Positions 42,105 to 43,304 of a DNA stretch of 43,304 nt are shown one piece after another. Position numbers and translations under genes: made by a program. A model generated the notes under the pieces. The model worked only from the letters and a program-made list of their open reading frames with translations. It ran no database searches and was not told the origin of the DNA. How positions within the stretch are numbered: position 1 is the first letter of the stretch; each line of letters begins with the position of its first letter. The stretch is from DASPFV01 sp035620975 (GTDB lineage: Bacteria > Acidobacteriota > Vicinamibacteria > Vicinamibacterales > 2-12-FULL-66-21), in the NCBI GenBank assembly GCA_035620975.1, contig DASPFV010000270.1, positions 1 to 43,304 of the forward strand, written 5' to 3'.

Positions 42105-43304
42105 GTGAACAGGCTGCTGCTGAAAGGGGGGCGCGTCGTCGATCCGGCCAACGGAGTCGACGGAGATTTCGACGTCCTGATCGAGGGTGCACGGATTGCG
42201 AGCATCGGCCGGGGCCTTCCGGCGGACGGCGCCCATGTCATCGACGTGCCTCGCGGTCACATCGTCGCCCCCGGCCTGATCGACATGCACGTCCACCTGC
42301 GGGAGCCCGGGCAGGAGCACAAGGAGACGATCGCGACGGGTACGGCAGCGGCGGTGGCCGGAGGCTTCACGGCCGTGGCCTGCATGCCCAACACGGACCC
42401 GGTGAACGACCACGCCGGGATCACGGAGTTCATCCTGAAGAAGGCGGCCGAGGCGGGACTGGCCCGGGTGTATCCCATCGGCGCCGTGTCGCTCGGCTCC
42501 CGCGGCGAACAGCTGTCGGAGCTCGGCGAGCAGAAGGCTGCGGGTTGCGTGGCGTTCACCGACGACGGGCGGCCGGTGGCAACGGCCCTCCTGATGCGTC
42601 GGGCACTCGAGTACGCCGGGATGCTGGGCGTGCCGATCATCGATCACTGCGAGGACCCGTCGCTCAAGGGGGACGGTGTGGCGCACGAGGGCTATCATGC
42701 CTCGGCCCTCGGGCTCCGCGGCATCCCGGGCGTCGCGGAGTCGCTCATGGTCGAGCGCGATGTCTCCCTGGCGGAGCTGACCGGCGCGCACGTGCACATC
42801 GCCCACCTGAGCGCCCGGCAGTCGCTGCGCGCCGTGCGGGCTGGCAAGGAACGGGGCGTGTCGGTGACCTGCGAAGTGGCGCCCCATCACTTCACGCTGA
42901 CCGACGAGGCCCTGCGCGGAGGCGTCGAGTACGACACCAATCTCAAGATGAACCCGCCCCTGCGGGAGGCTGCCGATCGCGACGCCATGCTGGACGGCCT
43001 GGCTGACGGCACCGTGGACGTGATTGCCACCGATCACGCCCCGCACCATGCCGACGAGAAGATGGTCGAGTTCGACCGGGCGCCGTTCGGGATCGTGGGG
43101 CTCGAAACGGCCGTGCCGCTCGTGTTCGATCGGCTGCTCCACACGGGGCGGATCACGATACGAAGGATGATCGAGTTGCTGTCGGTCAATCCGGCGCGCC
43201 TGCTGCGGCTGCCCGGCGGGTCTCTGCGGGAAGGCAGTCCCGCCGACATCACGGTGCTCGATCCCGACGCGCACACGACGGTCGACGCCTCGCGCCTCCG
43301 GTCG
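42105..43304 (+). CDS. pyrC: Dihydroorotase, class I (3' end outside window)
   Basis: PyrC closes carbamoyl-aspartate to dihydroorotate. The window shows 400 codons; the family length is near 425-430, so only the last few tens of residues are missing. The frame shows the metal-site DMHVHLREPGQEHKET, MPNTDPV, IDHCEDPSL, the histidine block EVAPHHFTL and IATDHAPHH near the end. GTG 42105 is chosen; AGGAG at 42090-42094 lies ten bases upstream. The gene is read from pyrR and pyrB, separated from pyrB by 122 bases with an inverted repeat. Confidence 0.93.
   Translation, partial: MNRLLLKGGRVVDPANGVDGDFDVLIEGARIASIGRGLPADGAHVIDVPRGHIVAPGLIDMHVHLREPGQEHKETIATGTAAAVAGGFTAVACMPNTDPVNDHAGITEFILKKAAEAGLARVYPIGAVSLGSRGEQLSELGEQKAAGCVAFTDDGRPVATALLMRRALEYAGMLGVPIIDHCEDPSLKGDGVAHEGYHASALGLRGIPGVAESLMVERDVSLAELTGAHVHIAHLSARQSLRAVRAGKERGVSVTCEVAPHHFTLTDEALRGGVEYDTNLKMNPPLREAADRDAMLDGLADGTVDVIATDHAPHHADEKMVEFDRAPFGIVGLETAVPLVFDRLLHTGRITIRRMIELLSVNPARLLRLPGGSLREGSPADITVLDPDAHTTVDASRLRS

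Overview
The window is about 43 kb of dense, high-GC bacterial chromosome with short intergenic gaps and no phage, insertion sequence or CRISPR array. The gene content suggests an Acidobacteriota relative, perhaps of the Vicinamibacteria type: a GC-rich genome, an ABC/GldG/DUF4340 export cluster, Pal with a Pro-rich linker, PyrK plus class 1B PyrD, a class II aldolase microcompartment and GGAACC-type minisatellites. This placement is inference; there is no rRNA or phylogenetic marker analysis behind it.

Layout. 1-10.3 kb (+): a deoxyhypusine-synthase-like protein, a tRNA with CAU anticodon, then tilS, ftsH, folP, the c-di-AMP module cdaA-cdaR-glmM, pdxJ and an alpha/beta hydrolase. 10.3-15.9 kb (+): a TPR protein, a TRASH/YHS-like small protein, and a compact bacterial microcompartment (BMC) locus made of a class II aldolase with a C-terminal tail, one BMC-H, three BMC-P and a small Cys-motif protein whose linker is encoded by a minisatellite. 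A 2-hydroxyacid dehydrogenase, nth and a secreted cyclophilin follow. 15.8-17.1 kb (-): a DUF72 protein preceded by an ArsC/Spx-like gene with an in-frame TGA at the first position of its CxxC motif and a SECIS-like hairpin just downstream, so probably a selenoprotein. 17.3-19.9 kb (+): queE, queC and an AlaX-type editing protein. 19.8-26.9 kb (-): one operon of ABC ATPase, permease, GldG-like protein, DUF4340 protein, PBP4-type DacB and a HEAT-repeat protein. 27.2-29.7 kb (+): an ArsR/SmtB regulator with a visible operator and a Zn/Cd P-type ATPase. 29.9-34.2 kb: a receiver-PilZ protein (-), then a LysW-like carrier with an acidic expansion overlapping a LarE-like sulfur transferase, and a large GT-C-type membrane protein. 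34.5-35.9 kb: divergent methyltransferase and Pal. 36-43.3 kb: pyrimidine synthesis split into pyrK-pyrD-pyrF (-) and pyrR-pyrB-pyrC (+), the latter headed by a PyrR-binding leader, with a membrane phosphodiesterase gene between them; pyrC runs off the window end.

How the genes work together. tRNA(CAU) and tilS are adjacent. cdaA, cdaR and glmM form the conserved c-di-AMP/amino-sugar unit. The BMC genes look like a small shell with an aldolase cargo, recalling PVM-type compartments, but no aldehyde dehydrogenase is in the window, so the pathway is incomplete here. The pyr genes cover the pathway from aspartate transcarbamylation to UMP except for carbamoyl-phosphate synthase and PyrE.

Most interesting for follow-up: the ArsC-like UxxC selenoprotein candidate (16776-17111), the BMC mini-locus (11223-14636) with its minisatellite-bearing cysteine protein, and the LysW-like/LarE pair (30745-31886).
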